The notes under the pieces are model-generated. The model ran no database searches. It was given only the letters and a program-made list of their open reading frames with translations, and was not told the origin of the DNA. DNA of 64,000 nucleotides, from positions 30,399,318-30,463,317 of the forward strand of contig CM065379.1 in assembly GCA_033060915.1 (NCBI GenBank), given 5' to 3'. This document shows positions 35,128 through 47,592 of this stretch, piece after piece; position 1 is the stretch's first letter, and every line of letters starts with the position of its first letter. The translations under genes and the position numbers were made by a program. Source of the DNA: Euryodendron excelsum (taxonomy: Eukaryota; Streptophyta; Magnoliopsida; Ericales; Pentaphylacaceae).

Positions 35128-36553
35128 ACCTGTATAATCGTGGTAAAGGAAGGAGAAATAACCCTAACCAAGGATGAGAAAGGAGAAATACCCCCTCAAA
35201 AGGTCGTGGGTATCACCACAAGGCCTCTACATCTGGTACTAAATCAAACAAAGTTATAATTATACCTGTGACTGATACTCTTTATGAGAAAGTTCAACAA
35301 TTAATTGAACAAGAGCAGCAAAAAAGTGGTTCTTAACAAGGTAATACCCAAAAGCAAGCATCATATGCTCAAATGGTAGAATCTCTATCACATCAAGTGG
35401 CTCCTATTATGTTGCCATTTACAGATCATATTCTATACCTTGAACCTATTGATATTCAATGGAAAAAAGATCCATGGTACCTCATGGATAAATATTTTCA
35501 AACATTTTCTTATACCTTTGAAAGTCAAAAATTCCGAACAGTCATGCAAAAATTTTAGAAATGACTGAATTTTGTGAATTTACAGATTTTTATTCAAATA
35601 TGACAACCAAAGTGGGTCCCATCAATTTTTCAAAATTTATATCAAAAAGATTATTTTTCCTCATAAATGGGGATTAGTTCCCATAATGAGAAAGTTTTTA
35701 TTTTAGGCGATATTCGTTATACTTATAATTATTAGAATTATATCCAAGCTTTTACATGGGCTTTCTATTATGAAAACCCAAAAAGAAAACATTCGTGGTG
35801 GATTAAATTGTCCCCCCAAATTTATAAAGAAGGATTTCCTCAATGGTTTCATGTTTGGTGAAAAAAATTTGGTCCACTTCATACCATCTTATCTGATGTT
35901 CTTCAAGAACAATTAAGTCTTTAGGCTGCATATTCGCCCCAAATTAACAGTATGGATCCAACCCATTATATTAAAGGATTCAATCTTATGCACTTTTTCA
36001 TTGAATTTGGGATACCCTGGATTTGGAAATGGACTCCTATTGTCAAGAAGGATCAAGATAATATTATTTGTCTTTATCGTCAATTTTATGTTAGATGGTG
36101 GTCCAAAATGGATAAGGATTTGGACGAGACTGTAGCAGGAATCGTTGTCATAGTCAAGGATTATAAACAAGAAATGAATTCCAAAGAACCCAATCTTCTC
36201 TTTCTTCCTCTAATAAATTGGATGCAATGAAATTTGCATTAAAAATGAAAAATCCTCTTATGAAGGATAAAGAATTGATGTATGAATGTATGCACCAATT
36301 AAAAGGTGAATTTTTAACCACCTTCCAATCTAACTCAAAATTTGATACTGATAAGGACATACACTCCCAATCCTCCTATCCCACCTATCTAGCAGGTGAA
36401 TTGCGGAACCCCTATGAGGATGAACCTGACACAGATTCGACACCATCCACAGAGGATCTTTTTGATGCTTTGCTCAAAATGATGGCCAATAAAAAATCAA
36501 GAAGACCTCAATCTCATGCCTCGTCAAATAAGGATAAGAACAACAAAAAGTAG
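35124..36553 (+). pseudogene. Second ORF of the endogenous caulimovirus, decayed (Florendovirus-like layout)
   Basis: It starts at the ATG overlapping the polyprotein stop. Reading continues through several frames and stops. Best-preserved blocks are 35373-35558 (WKKDPWYLMDKYFQTFSY), 35952-36230 (FGIPWIWKWTP...QFYVRWWSKMDK) and 36218-36553, whose C-terminus is acidic and then lysine-rich. A single ORF of unknown function placed after the RT/RNase H polyprotein is the arrangement I know from florendoviruses; the assignment to that genus is inference. Early codons contain a stop within 20 residues, so it is non-functional. Confidence 0.6.
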
Positions 36554-37125
36554 CCATCCCATGTGAAGGAATCTCTTCACTTTCCAGCTATCTCTTAGAC
36601 GATAAGAAGGCATCTTGCTTTCGACGCAAATGAACAACTGACTCCACCAAATGTTGGACCTGCCACCATTATGCGCCTGCTTTATATAAGTAACTTTTTG
36701 ACTTTTTTATAAAGTTATTTTGTTTTTGTCTCCGGATTTGTAATAGTTAGTTTGAAATTTGGAACAGTTTCTTTTCTTTGACTATATAAGGGATCCTTCA
36801 CCTATTGTTGAAAGTACCACGCAATTGTCTTGCTCTCTCTCTCTCTCTCTCTCTCTCTGTTAATATACTCTGAGTTCATTTTCTCCATTTCTTGACTTTC
36901 TTCACTTTTGGGAAGATTCATCTTGTGTGTCTTCTTGTTCCTGTTATTATTGTGTTTTTGTGTACCTAGGTGATTCTTGTCTATCTTTTTGTTCTTATTA
37001 TTATTATGTTTTTGTGTACTTGGGCGTATTTATTTGTTCTAGTATATAATAATTTTAAATCTTCTGTGGTTGAACTTGTGTATATTATTATGAAAGAGCT
37101 GAATCAAGCTTTTAAACAAAGTAAT
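36554..37125 (+). promoter_or_regulatory. Caulimovirus intergenic region: TATA box and leader
   Basis: CTATATAAGG at 36782-36791, about 230 bases after the last coding block, followed by a CT microsatellite (36832-36858) and a T-rich leader. This is the expected order in a pararetrovirus: ORFs, then promoter, then leader. The viral primer site TGGTATCAGAGC is not present before LTR B begins at 37126. Whether the promoter is active cannot be told. Confidence 0.6.
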
Positions 37126-38599
37126 TGTAAGCACCCCATGTTTGCCCACTCGGCAATCTCTGGTCAGACAAAAATCCCTTTTAAAAATCCTACAGGAATA
37201 TCCAAGCCCAAACCAACATTCAAACCTTTGTTTAATCAAGTCAACTGCTTTTCGAGCCCTCAAAGCCCACCAGAAGCCCAATAACCAGAACGCCCCTGGG
37301 CATCGTCCATTCTGATTCAATCCGGCATATCTTCCTTAAGATGGTAAGTCCATTCAATTTGAATCTAATCCAGTCTACTAAACGCCTCTCGAGCCCATTG
37401 GGCCCAATCGAGGCCTAATCACCCTTGTGGCCCCCCACTCTAGGCACGTCATTGAGAAAGTTAAAAATTTCTCAAGACGGTAAGTCCACCCTTCCAAAAT
37501 GTTCCTAAACAGTTAGGCGTACTCAATACGCCATCCTGTCCAATTTCGGTCCCATTCCAGTCAACTCTGGTCAAAATAACTATTTTGCCCATAGGCACCC
37601 TAGCGCAATGCAAATCCCACCAAATGGTGAAAACATATTCTGGGACCATCCCCGAACAGTCTGGCATGACAAATATGCCACTCCAATCCACCTTAACCAT
37701 TTTTGACAAATTCTAGTCAAAATAACCATTTTGCCCTTGGTAGCCCGAGCGCGCCCTAAAACCACACCGGCTCTGGGTACCATACTGGCAGATCTTATCA
37801 TACCCCCTTATTTAATCCAAGGTAAGTCCCTTAACTCCAAACATTTCCAAGTGGATGAAAGTCCCTTGGAGTGTCTCGCAAACGCGCTGCAAAGGTTGTC
37901 TTTTCTCCCGATTCCTGGGTTATAACGCACTGTCAAATGACTTAAGAAATGCGTAAATCAGGAAAATCCCAAAAGCTTGACCATAGGTCTTTCCATCAAT
38001 ATGACTTGATTGGATAGATTTCTTCCCGAAACCCCTGATCGCATGGCTCGAAAACCGCCACTTTCAGTAACTCTTGGAGCGTCTCACAGACGCTCCACCA
38101 AGGTTATCTTTTTCTCCAATTCCTTACTTATAACGCACCATCGAACAATTTGAGAAATGCGTAAATTAAAAAATTTTCGGAAGTATTTCTAGAGCATTTT
38201 CCATGAGTATAGTCCGATCGGAAAGATTGCTTCCCAGAGGCCCCGATCACAGGGCCCAAAAATGACTACTTTCGACCATCCGCAGAGCGTATCACAAGAG
38301 CTCCGTAAAAGCGTGTTTTCGTGCACTCTTCCCGAGATGACATCTCATTCATCCGAATACCTTTCAAGCTCTCTGAAAATTTCAGGTTCTTGAGAAACAT
38401 TGGGAGAACATCGTGGATGCGATCGATTCTCTTGAATCTTTCTTAATTTGCACAATTATCAAGGTAAAGTCAAAATAAAAGTTCCTGGTGGAAGAGCATA
38501 TGCTATATACGCCCAGATTTTGATCAAATCGACCAAAAATTTTGCTTGCTCCTTAAGTCTTAGAAGTACAACCATGCCACGTATCTATTTTCTACTGGA

Positions 38600-38703
38600 C
38601 GGGTATAAGCGCATGTAGCACATGTGTCTGTGTAAAATTTACACAGGCATATGTCCTATATGCGCTAGAGGCCAAATCTTTGTCTATAAATACCAGACTC
38701 TCC
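38600..38703 (+). promoter_or_regulatory. LTR B promoter: dyad and TATA box
   Basis: CTATAAATAC at 38694-38703 is preceded by GCATGT...ACATGT (about 38611-38625) and a second inverted pair around GTGTAAAATTTACAC. Confidence 0.5.
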
Positions 38704-40175
38704 CATTTCAATATTCAGAATCGAAATTGGCAGCGAAGATCAGTAGAAATCTCTCCTGAACCTTAAATCCGTATATAAATTTCACACTTCAAGCACGTAG
38801 GTTAGATTCCACCTCCCTCTAACCTATACACTACACTTATATAGCCTTCAATGCCATAGAAGACCTCACTCCAATCCCTTCAAATCTCTCCAAGGCTATT
38901 CAAGCTTAAGTCAAAGTATCCATGGAGGTTTGAAAGTGTTTGATAGTATTCTTTTTATATTTTTGCAATCTCCACTCCTCTCTTCTCCCTCCTAGCCTAC
39001 TTTGGCTATTAACTATTTTAACCCATATATTTACCCCCCCCCCCCCGTTTTTGCATGCTTGAAACAAGGATGCTCTTGGTTCATGTCTAAAGGAAAGTTT
39101 GTGAGAGCCACCGTGTCAGGAATCTCTCACAAACCTATTTTAAGATGGTATGGCCTTGGAGCACCTTGCAATTTGGTGAAGCCTCTAGCCTTGTATGATT
39201 CCATGACCCCATTGTATATAGTTAATTTGTTCATGTTTTGCATGCTTGGCTTTGTTTTCATGTTCACAACTATTTTTCCAAAACTTTCACTATCCCTTTT
39301 CTATATCATTCACAAAGATTCATATTCAAATGGTTCCCTAAAAATGGTTCTATAGTTGTTTTCTTGAATCCTAGGTTAAACCCTCAATTTCTACACTTTA
39401 GAAAACCCTCTTTAATACCCTTGACTTTATTTTGAAACCCTACATTTTATTACTTTTCTAAATTGCACTAAAATGGCTTTCAAACCTTCTTTTTCTATAT
39501 TGATTTTTAAGGATTTTACTCTCTTGAACTTTGTGGTTGAAATGGTCACCTGGAACCCTCTCTTGAGTGGTTTTCCCATTATCTTAACCATATAAACCCT
39601 AGTTCATTAGAGTTGGTTCTATTAATTTCAAAATTGTTTTTCAAAACAAACCCTTTTTAAGAAGGGTTATCAAATTTTATTCTCTTTAATTTGCATAAAA
39701 ATGATCTCTCTAAACTACCATTTTCATCTTTATTTTCTAGAAATTTTGCTCTCTTGAATATTGTGGTTGGAATGGTAGTATGGAGTCCTCCTAGGAGTGA
39801 TTTCATTCAAATCGACCATGTGAACCCTTATTCATTAGAGTGGTTTTCAAAATCTTAAAGTTGGTTTTCCAAAACCCCCGTTTTTCCAAATTGATTTTCA
39901 AAAGATTATTCTCTTTAATTTTCAAGTATTCAAAATTATCTATCTATTCAATGTTAATTTTCACAAGTTTTGCTCTCTTGAGTTAGCGGGTGAAATAGTT
40001 CGAAGGCAATCCTTTTTTGAGTGGTTTCTAAATTTCAACCATGTGATCCCAACACACATGAGTGGTTTTCATAAAAGGGTTTTCAAAACCCATTTTCAAA
40101 GTGCATACATAAAACCACCTTTCCAAAACCACTAAGTCAAAACCATAGTTTAAAACTACATTTCAAAACCACCTT

Positions 40176-40420
40176 CCAACCTTAGGTTAACTTGACCCTA
40201 GTTGTCCAACCTTAGTTCAACTAAACCCTAGGTTAACCTAACCTTAGTTAGTTTACCCTAGGTAAGCCCAACCCTAGTTCAACCTAACCGAAGTTAGTTA
40301 ACCCTAGGTCACCTTAACCCTAAGTTAACCTAACCCTAGTTAGCCAACCGTAGGTTAACCTAACCTGGGTTAATTAACCTTAGGTCAACCCAACCTAGGT
40401 TAGTAAGCTTTGAGGTTCTA
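40176..40420. repeat. GGTTAACCTAACCCTAG degenerate repeats in LTR B
   Basis: About ten imperfect units. The sister block in LTR C is 54100-54345 and the reverse-orientation block in LTR E is 24403-24700. Confidence 0.8.
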
Positions 40421-41322
40421 ATTCAAGGACCCTTTTTCAAATAATCTTTCAACTCAAAAACTATCTTCATAACATACTTTCCCAAAAACGTCCTACTCTC
40501 TTGAGATTTCAAAAAATTAACTCCAAAACCTTTTCAAGTATTCCCTCACTCTGTCTTCAAAAAATGTCTCCAAGAACTTCTCTTAAACTTGTCTCAACTA
40601 AAATGGCTAGAACTTAACACTTTCCAAAAACTATTTTCAAAAAATGTTTCCAAGAACTCACAACTCTAAAGTGTCCCTAACCTTTTATGGTTAGGGATTC
40701 CAAGGAAAGGTAATACATTAACTACAACATTCAAGGTTGTTCATATTAGGGTTCCAAAACCCTAAGTATTTTCAAAAGCTCTTTTCAAGAATGATTTTCA
40801 AACATCACATTCTTGAAGCAACTCTAAGCCTTCCATGGTGAGGATTGGTCAAGTGTAAGTGAGATATTTAAGAAGGGTTCTATAACCCTAAAGTTTTAAA
40901 AACCAAAAAAGAAGTTTCTAGCCCCTCATCCAAACATGTCTTTCAAAGTCATTACCCTATAGGAGTTTAGTTTCTTCAATGACTAACCTCTCAAAGGCAA
41001 ATGAAACATTAAACATGCCTTTTATAAGATGTTCAAAGCTACTTTCAAAAGCTTTTCGAAGACAAGTTTACAAAACCTCCAAAGTTTTCAAAACAAGACT
41101 TCCAAATATTTCAAAACTCCCTTGAGTTAATTCCAAAAACATTCAAAATCATCTTCGATCATAATTCCAAAAACATTTCAAACATCCCAAGTCCTATTTA
41201 AAAGACATTTTTCTAAACTCTCAAGTTCTCTTTTTCCAAAGATTTCAAAGCATCCTCAAACATTTCCGAAGACCTCAAAGTGTTTCAAAGCTTTTCAACG
41301 GCCTCAATGTGCTTCTTTTCTA

Positions 41323-41400
41323 TGGGGCCCTTTCTCGAACTACGAGTGACTTGATTTTTGCCAAATGAGATATGTAGGCAACCTAAAATGGTGTGGTCAT
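41323..41400 (+). other. Conserved structured RNA-like block, copy in LTR B
   Basis: The first hairpin is weak. TGACT pairs with GGTCA including one U-G wobble. Hairpins are TTT/AGA (wobble) and ACC/GGT around GATATGTAGGCA. It is closest to the copy in LTR E. Confidence 0.45.
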
Positions 41401-42017
41401 AACTTTTATTTCAACTAAAATTCCCTTCTCAAAAGTTTCTATCAATTCAAGATTTCTATTTAAAATCATTTCAAAACTCCTATATTTTCAAACGTCTTTT
41501 TAATAACACGCATCTTGCATCATTCATCTAAAAAGTGATGCCCCAACCCCATTTTCAAAATTCGAAAGTGGATATTAAATGGATAATAGTAACCGGCTAT
41601 TCAAGTTTGTGAATTAAAGGTAATTTGACATGTAGGTACCGAAAAGGCGGGGTAGGGTGATGATCGTAGGATATCTTCCCTGCACGTAACTAACCCTCGA
41701 ACCATAGATTTTTTTTTTCAAAAGACCAAAATGGAGTTATTTTTAAAAAAAGGCATAAAACTTTTTAAAGGTTACCAAATAATCTATTTTCTAAAACCCT
41801 AAGTTTAATCTTCAAATTATACTTAGTTTTAGGTGACCTAACTCACCTCAATCAAGTTAGGTAGCGACTCCAAATTTTTACTAAAAAGCCCTCAATCAAA
41901 TTAATTTCAAGTTCAAACTTAGTCGTACTAGTTCTTCTAGGAGGATGAGTTCTAATGAGGGAGCACCGTGCTTTTTCCTGAGCCGAAAAGACTTAGTCCA
42001 AAAATTAGGGTGCGATA

Positions 42018-42037
42018 GCTGGCTACTCCACTAGGGA
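42018..42037 (+). other. Primer-binding site after LTR B
   Basis: CTGGCTACTCCACTAGGGAC, two changes away from the Tat-type TGGCGACTCCACTGGGGAC. It marks the start of the internal region. Confidence 0.7.
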
Positions 42038-43655
42038 CGCTTAGAGGGTCAGGCCATTGTCATGTCTCCTCACCCTTCACTCACCCAGAATCTCTAGTTA
42101 CTTTGTCTAGTTTTATCTACTTTTTAAAATTTTTCTAAACTTCCAAAACATGATTTTTCAAAAACAAAGTTTTGTTAAATAAGTGTCATCACTTGCATTC
42201 ATTGCTTACATTCATGTTCTTGTATCGAAATCCACTCGTGTGTTCTTGCATTGCTTTCCATATTTATGCTCTCATGTTGACCATCAATTTTATTTTGCAT
42301 TGAGTTTTTCAAAAAGTTACTAACTCCTTTCATTTCCTTTTATAGGTGAACTTTTGTTCACATCTCATTTTTATGCCATAATTAACTGTCATGTATGTGA
42401 TGAATGAACAGGAAGAGATGTGTGTTGTTGGGTTCTTTCCTCCATTTTTGAAAATTTCACACACACTAGGTGCGCTTACTTGCATTTGCATTTTGCATAA
42501 ATTACTTGATTACTGCCATTCTAAATAGAAGGGGGAACAATATATTGACTATAGGCGGATGATGTGTCAATTTCTCAGCCTATGGTCTCTTGATAGTTCC
42601 CCTGCTCGAACCACCAACCAAAGATGAAGTTCAGCCTTTTGGGAGTGGACACCAGAGGTTTGAAAGTTCGAGAACCAAGCTTTTTAGGAAGTATTAGTAA
42701 ACCCCCAACCTCATGCTCATGTAGCACCCCATGCATAGTCGAACCTCTGGCAAATTTAAGATGCGTGTCAATTTCATAACCAAGAAGGAAAGAGCGACCA
42801 CTTACTTTCCCTTACATTTTGTTCAATTCATGTTGTTATGCTGCTTGATTCTTGTCATTATGGTATTATATATCTTTTTGCATTATAATTGCCCATGTAT
42901 CCATGTTCATTTCAAGACAAGAGTACCTAAAGTAACTCAAGTCATTGCATTTCCATGTAATTAATTAACCCCCAGAGAATGGTCCAAAGACCTTCTTGCT
43001 CAAAATCAAGCCAACCAAAACTCATAAGGGTACTCAGTGACCCTAAGGATTCATGGCATACATCAAGGTCATCTCATAATGAGGGGCCCCAGTCCCTCTT
43101 CGCTCACGCAGATAGGGCCGTAGAGAAGACAAGAGGCAATCTGAAATTAAGGTCTCTCACCGACCTCTATCAAAGAAGGCAAATCCGAAGACTCAAGAGT
43201 AGTTTTAGAATTTTAAATGTAAAAGTAGGACAGATGAAAGTCCTACGAAAAATGTTGCCCTTCCCATTCAAATGTACTTTCAATTCCACGTCCAAAAAAA
43301 AAAAAAAATAATCAAATGCAATAAAACTGTTCGTCCTACTTTTATCGAATGACTGTATGAATTTGTGAATGAATGAATGAGCACGCCTCGCACATGTATG
43401 GTATTGCATACAGGGGCAAGCCCCTATCTCCAAAAGTGAGCCAACACATGATGATTAGTTCCCCTCGAGTAGTAGGGGCACCCTTAAGGCATGTATTACA
43501 TAAAATTTTTTGAAATTAAGGCACTAACTTTTTCCTTTTTCTTGTTTTTCACTCTCTCTTTACCTCCTCCCTCATTTCACAGAAAGAAAAGAAGGGGCAA
43601 AGCCCACGATTGTAGAAAACTTCCCTGTATAGGTTGCTATTCCAGAGAGAAGTAG
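42038..43655 (+). mobile_element. Untranslated leader of the B-C retroelement
   Basis: It starts GCTTAGAGGGTCAGGCCATT and has no convincing coding frame. An open stretch at 42979-43311 ends in a lysine run from an A homopolymer and shows no recognisable domain. Confidence 0.5.
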
Positions 43656-44765
43656 TTGCTCATTTCAGAACATATAGCATCCATCGAGCCACTCAATATG
43701 TCACCAAGCTCGGCCCTTAAGCAAGGCCAAGCTCAGCTACTGGAAGAAATAAGAGGACTTAGGAATAGGATGACCAAAATAGAAACAATAGTCTCCTTGC
43801 TCCTATCCCATACAGTTATAACGCTCGATGAGCAAACAGAGGCTCTCTAGGTTCAAATGCATAAAGAACATATCATTCTCCCAAAGAGGACCAAGGGAAA
43901 AGATCAGAATTACACCCCGTTGACTTGCATTCTAACCACTGCCTACCGACAGCTTCGCCAAGCCAATCATCTCGTCCTAATACCTCCCAAGCCTATTTTC
44001 AACCAGACCCCTGAATCATATAATCCTAATCTATCATGTGAATACCATTCCAATTCACCCGGCCATGACACAGAAAATTGTCCCACTTTGAAACGCAAAA
44101 TCCAAAACCTCATTGATTTCCAAGCCACTGACCCAGCCATTATTATGCCAGAACCTAATCCTTGGCCTTCAGAAACATCTAGGACACCCTTCTGACCTAG
44201 GAGAGCTAGTTGGAGAAATCGAGGTTTTACTAAACTTGCTTGCACACAAACCACAGCTTATTATGGCCTCTTAGCAGCAGGACACTTGAAGGCTGTACCC
44301 TCTCGGTCTCTTCCCAATCTCTTACCACCCAACTTCAACTCAGCTGCAACTTGCGAATATCATTTGGGTGGCCAAGGTCATGACACTGAGGAATGCTTCT
44401 CTAGGAGGCATAAAATTCAGGACTTAATTGACTCAAAAGTTATTAGCACATAAGAAGCCAACCCAACTCCTGTCATTCCCTGCCCATTACAGGACCACAC
44501 CATCAATTTTATCACGGGAGATAAGGCTAATCTAGACAGTCCTGACAAAGGAAAGGATAACATTGAGAAGCTGCAAGTCCTAGGGGTCAGCCGGGGCACT
44601 GCATCTAAAGCAAAAAAAGGAAAGAAAATATTGGTCCACCACTGCACCATCACCACTTGCGCTTTGAATGCCGCAGATGACAACTCGATTAGCCTCGCGC
44701 GACCCAATGAGGGACCTGGCAAATGGAGCATGGAGAAGGTTGGAATAATCCCAAAGTCTGTCTGA
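43656..44765 (+). pseudogene. gag remnant of an Ogre/Tat-like retrotransposon with two zinc-knuckle-like motifs
   Basis: One reading frame runs from ATG 43656 to TGA 44763-44765, about 370 codons. It is broken only by stops at 43848-43850, 44193-44195 and 44451-44453, with no frameshift. Two motifs of the type C-x2-H-x5-GH-x4-C are visible. The first is CEYHSNSPGHDTENC with KRKIQNLIDF; the second is CEYHLGGQGHDTEEC with HKIQDLIDSKVI. The CxxHxxxxxGHDTExC...KIQDLI pattern is characteristic of Ogre/Tat Gag proteins. The N-terminal part is shorter than a full gag. No protease, RT, RNase H or integrase follows before the 3' LTR, so the element depends on others for its movement. Confidence 0.75.
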
Positions 44766-45599
44766 GGGGCTTCTCAATTCAAAAAGGAAAAAATGGATGT
44801 TTTTTGGATTCATCCACTTTCTTTCCTATCTTCTACTTTTCCTGTCTTTATTCTTGTCTTATGCTTATACTTTCCATTAAAGCCATGCCATGTAAAAAAA
44901 AAAATGACATGAAAATGACGGACTCTAGGTCATTCCCTTTGACTCATACTCTTGTGGATAATGATTGCTTTTAGGGATTCTTTCCCAATCTATAATGATT
45001 CGGCTTGAAGGATGAGATAGCATGAGCAACCCATTCAACGGAGATTAAAACCTTTGAGAGAAAGATAGAGAGTAAAAGAAAGGAGGAAGATAGAGTCAAT
45101 AAAGAAATGCAGAGCTTATTGAGGAGGCGACATTTGAATAATATCCTAGCTAAGCGATGGATAGCCGAGCTCTCAAAATGAATAAAAGCCATCGTTCAAT
45201 CCTTCCAAAAGAAATAGACATCTCCCTTCGCTCAGCCCACTAGAGCTGTAAGTGATTTCCATTCAAGTATCCCTAAACCAAGAGCCACCCCCAAGATGAG
45301 GTAAGCACAAGACAATCGATCTGATAGAAGGTGTAAGAATTTATTGGTAGAAACACACCATCTTTTTAAGAACATTGTCCAAATTTTGTAAAAAGGCATT
45401 ATGGACTAAGCAATTTAATCTGAAATAAAGAGTGACCCTCAATTCTGCTACCATACAGTTGGAGACGTCCCCTCGCAAAGCCCACTTGAGCCTATCACAT
45501 CCTTTGAAAAAACAATAGCCAACCCGATGATCATTGCCCACACTGTGTTAAGGCAAAAACTATGAATGAGAACTAATGAGCAATTAAGATGGTGATTTT
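44766..45599 (+). mobile_element. Internal region between gag and the duplicated segment
   Basis: Non-coding by eye. A-runs near 44893 and a GAAAGATAGAGAGTAAAAG purine tract near 45060. This is where pol would be expected in an autonomous Ogre element; no RT or integrase motif was found. Confidence 0.5.
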
Positions 45600-46091
45600 C
45601 AAGAGGATATGACATCAGTGACATCTCTAAGAATAAGTGTAGCAGTAGGTTTTTTGGCGTAGAGAAGAGTCTCAGATGATGAGTAAAAAAAAAAAAAAAC
45701 AAAACACAATAAAAAAAAAAAAGAAACACATTAGTAGTGGCTTTCAAGAGAAGATAATGACATCAAAAAATAAGAATGAAAAAGTCGGCACCTCTGAAAG
45801 TCGACATAGGAACAAGTTTCTATGAAGAGTTCTAATCAGAAAGGAGAAAAAAGTCCAAAAGAACAAAAAAATGGTAAGAAGGAAAGAAGGGAGAAGGAAA
45901 TGAAAGTTAAATTGTCAAAGGTGATCATGGGTCTTTTAGAATCTCACAAGTGATAATGTTTGAGCCTTTATATCCCTTTCCTTTAATAACCCTATAACCT
46001 GGCCCACATTATAGCCTAAATTAAAGTCCGCTTTGATCAAAGAAAATTGCTTAGTCCAAATAAGCTTGAACAATACCAAGACAAGCAATTC

Positions 46092-46133
<42 letters not shown>

Positions 46134-47552
46134 CATGACGGAAAGGAATGCAGGGGCAATCTCATGCTCCAAGGTGTGCTAAGATGGTTTTGGTTTAAAC
46201 AACCTACTAAAAGAAAATCTTTGAGCCTAAATATCCCTTCATTTCTCCTAACACCTAAACCCGGCCTACTTTACGGTCCTAAAAGAAGTCTTCTCGAATT
46301 GAGAGCCAAGCTGTTTATGGCTTTGCAAAGGGTAGTCGAGTTGTCGCTCAAGCCATAGTGGAATGTGAAGATTTGAGAGAGAAAACCAAGTGAAGATAAA
46401 AAATTCCCGAACAACAATCTCGTAGAAAGTAGAGATAAGATAGTAGTTGGCAAACCAAAAGATCAAGATCCTCTGAGAATGGTGCAAATGCTATCACACC
46501 ATGATAAGAAAAGGGCAGGATTCTAGAAAGAAAGCAGAATCCTGAGAGTATAGGCCATGGGGCAATCCTAAGGCATTCTTTGTAAATAACCTATATTCGT
46601 GCATTATTTGTGCATTTATGACATACATTCAATTCCATTCAAAAAGTATGATATGTATTCAATTCCATTCACGTATGTTTCATGACAAAAAAGTATGACA
46701 TACATTCAAAATCCATCTCTATACATTCATAAAAAAGTATGATATGCATTCAATTCCATTCCTGTATGTGCATTCATTAAAAAGTATGACATGCATTCAA
46801 AATCCATCTCTATGCATTCATCAAAAAGCATAAAATACATTCAATTCCATCATTGTATAAACATTCATAAAAAAGTATGACATATGTTTAATTCTATCCT
46901 TGCGCATTAATCAAAATGTATGACATGCATTCATTTTCATTCATGTATCAAACGTGTGCATTCATAAAAAAAGTCTGACATGCATTCGATTACTTGTATA
47001 GTATATACCAAACAATATGTCTAACAAGATGCACTAACAAGTGTTCAGGTGGCTACAAAAAAAAAAAAAAAGGTGTTCTGAAGGAAAAGCATAACATCCT
47101 AAAAGGTTTGTCGGCCAAAATCCAAACACTATGTAAAAGAAAAGGCGTACACCCTAGAAAACTCGAGCTGTCATCAATAGACAACAACAAACAAAGAATG
47201 GGGCTCTGAATCGCCCTCGATCTCCCAATCAACCATGAATAGCCTAATCCAACCTTTTTCAAAACCACAGAGAATAGGGCAACGGCCTACCCTCGACCAT
47301 CCCAATTAATGTTAGCCTGACTTGACCTTTTCACATCATATAAACTGGGGCAACTACCCACCCTACACCTCCCATTCAATTTCAAACCAGTTGATCCATT
47401 CAAGGAAAACCGATCTAAAGATATTCGACCGTCCAGAGCACTCAAATTTTTAAAAGAAACCTCACCCCCTCCAGAAACAAACTCAAGACGTTCGACTTTA
47501 GAGAAGCAAAATCTTCCAGAAGATATCTCAACAAGAATCCAGTCAAGCCAAG
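45600..47552 (+). repeat. Internal duplicated segment, unit 1
   Basis: It starts at CAAGAGGATATGACATCAGT and is repeated with moderate divergence at 48340-50318. It contains a GA microsatellite (46097-46132), 50-60 bp tandem repeats (46560-47000) and the relic of an antisense ORF (47053-47592). An antisense LTR fragment follows directly at 47553. Confidence 0.8.
46560..47000. repeat. Tandem repeats in unit 1 (unit about 50-60 bp)
   Basis: Seven to eight units of the form ATTCATCAAAAAGTATGACA, TGCATTCAATTCCATTC. The matching array in unit 2 is 49290-49720. Confidence 0.8.
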
Positions 47553-47592
47553 TGTCGGGCCCAGATTTTTTGCACTCGAGGAATACACACAC
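47053..47592 (-). pseudogene. Relic of the antisense ORF in unit 1
   Basis: This aligns residue by residue with the longer antisense frame at 49904-50335 (shared phrases RFCFS.VERLEFVS, DVKRSSQANINW, VVLKKVGLGYSWLI). It is broken by a stop near 47287 and by a frame change. Confidence 0.35.

Larger units (their letters stand above)
37126..42017 (+). mobile_element. LTR B, Ogre/Tat-like (4892 bp), 5' LTR of the B-C unit
   Basis: It begins TGTAAGCACCCCATGTTTGC directly after viral leader sequence and ends GGGTGCGATA, followed by a PBS. It belongs to the E subfamily. Landmarks are GGAGCGT/ACGCTCC repeats (37870-38330), a dyad near 38609-38625, a TATA box (38694-38703), GGTTAACC repeats (40176-40420), the structured block (41323-41400) and a CCTAACT/AGTTAGG hairpin (about 41836-41860). 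The left flank GTAAT is not repeated after LTR C. Confidence 0.85.

Noticed and set aside
40176..40420. Telomere-like CCCTAG/AACCCTAA-rich tract
   Set aside because: Units are GGTTAACC-based, degenerate, 20-30 bp long, and present at the same place in LTRs B, C and E. They are LTR sequence and not TTTAGGG telomere repeats.
42979..43311. 110-codon open frame in the element leader
   Set aside because: No recognisable domain, and it ends in a lysine run from an A homopolymer. It is probably a chance frame before gag.
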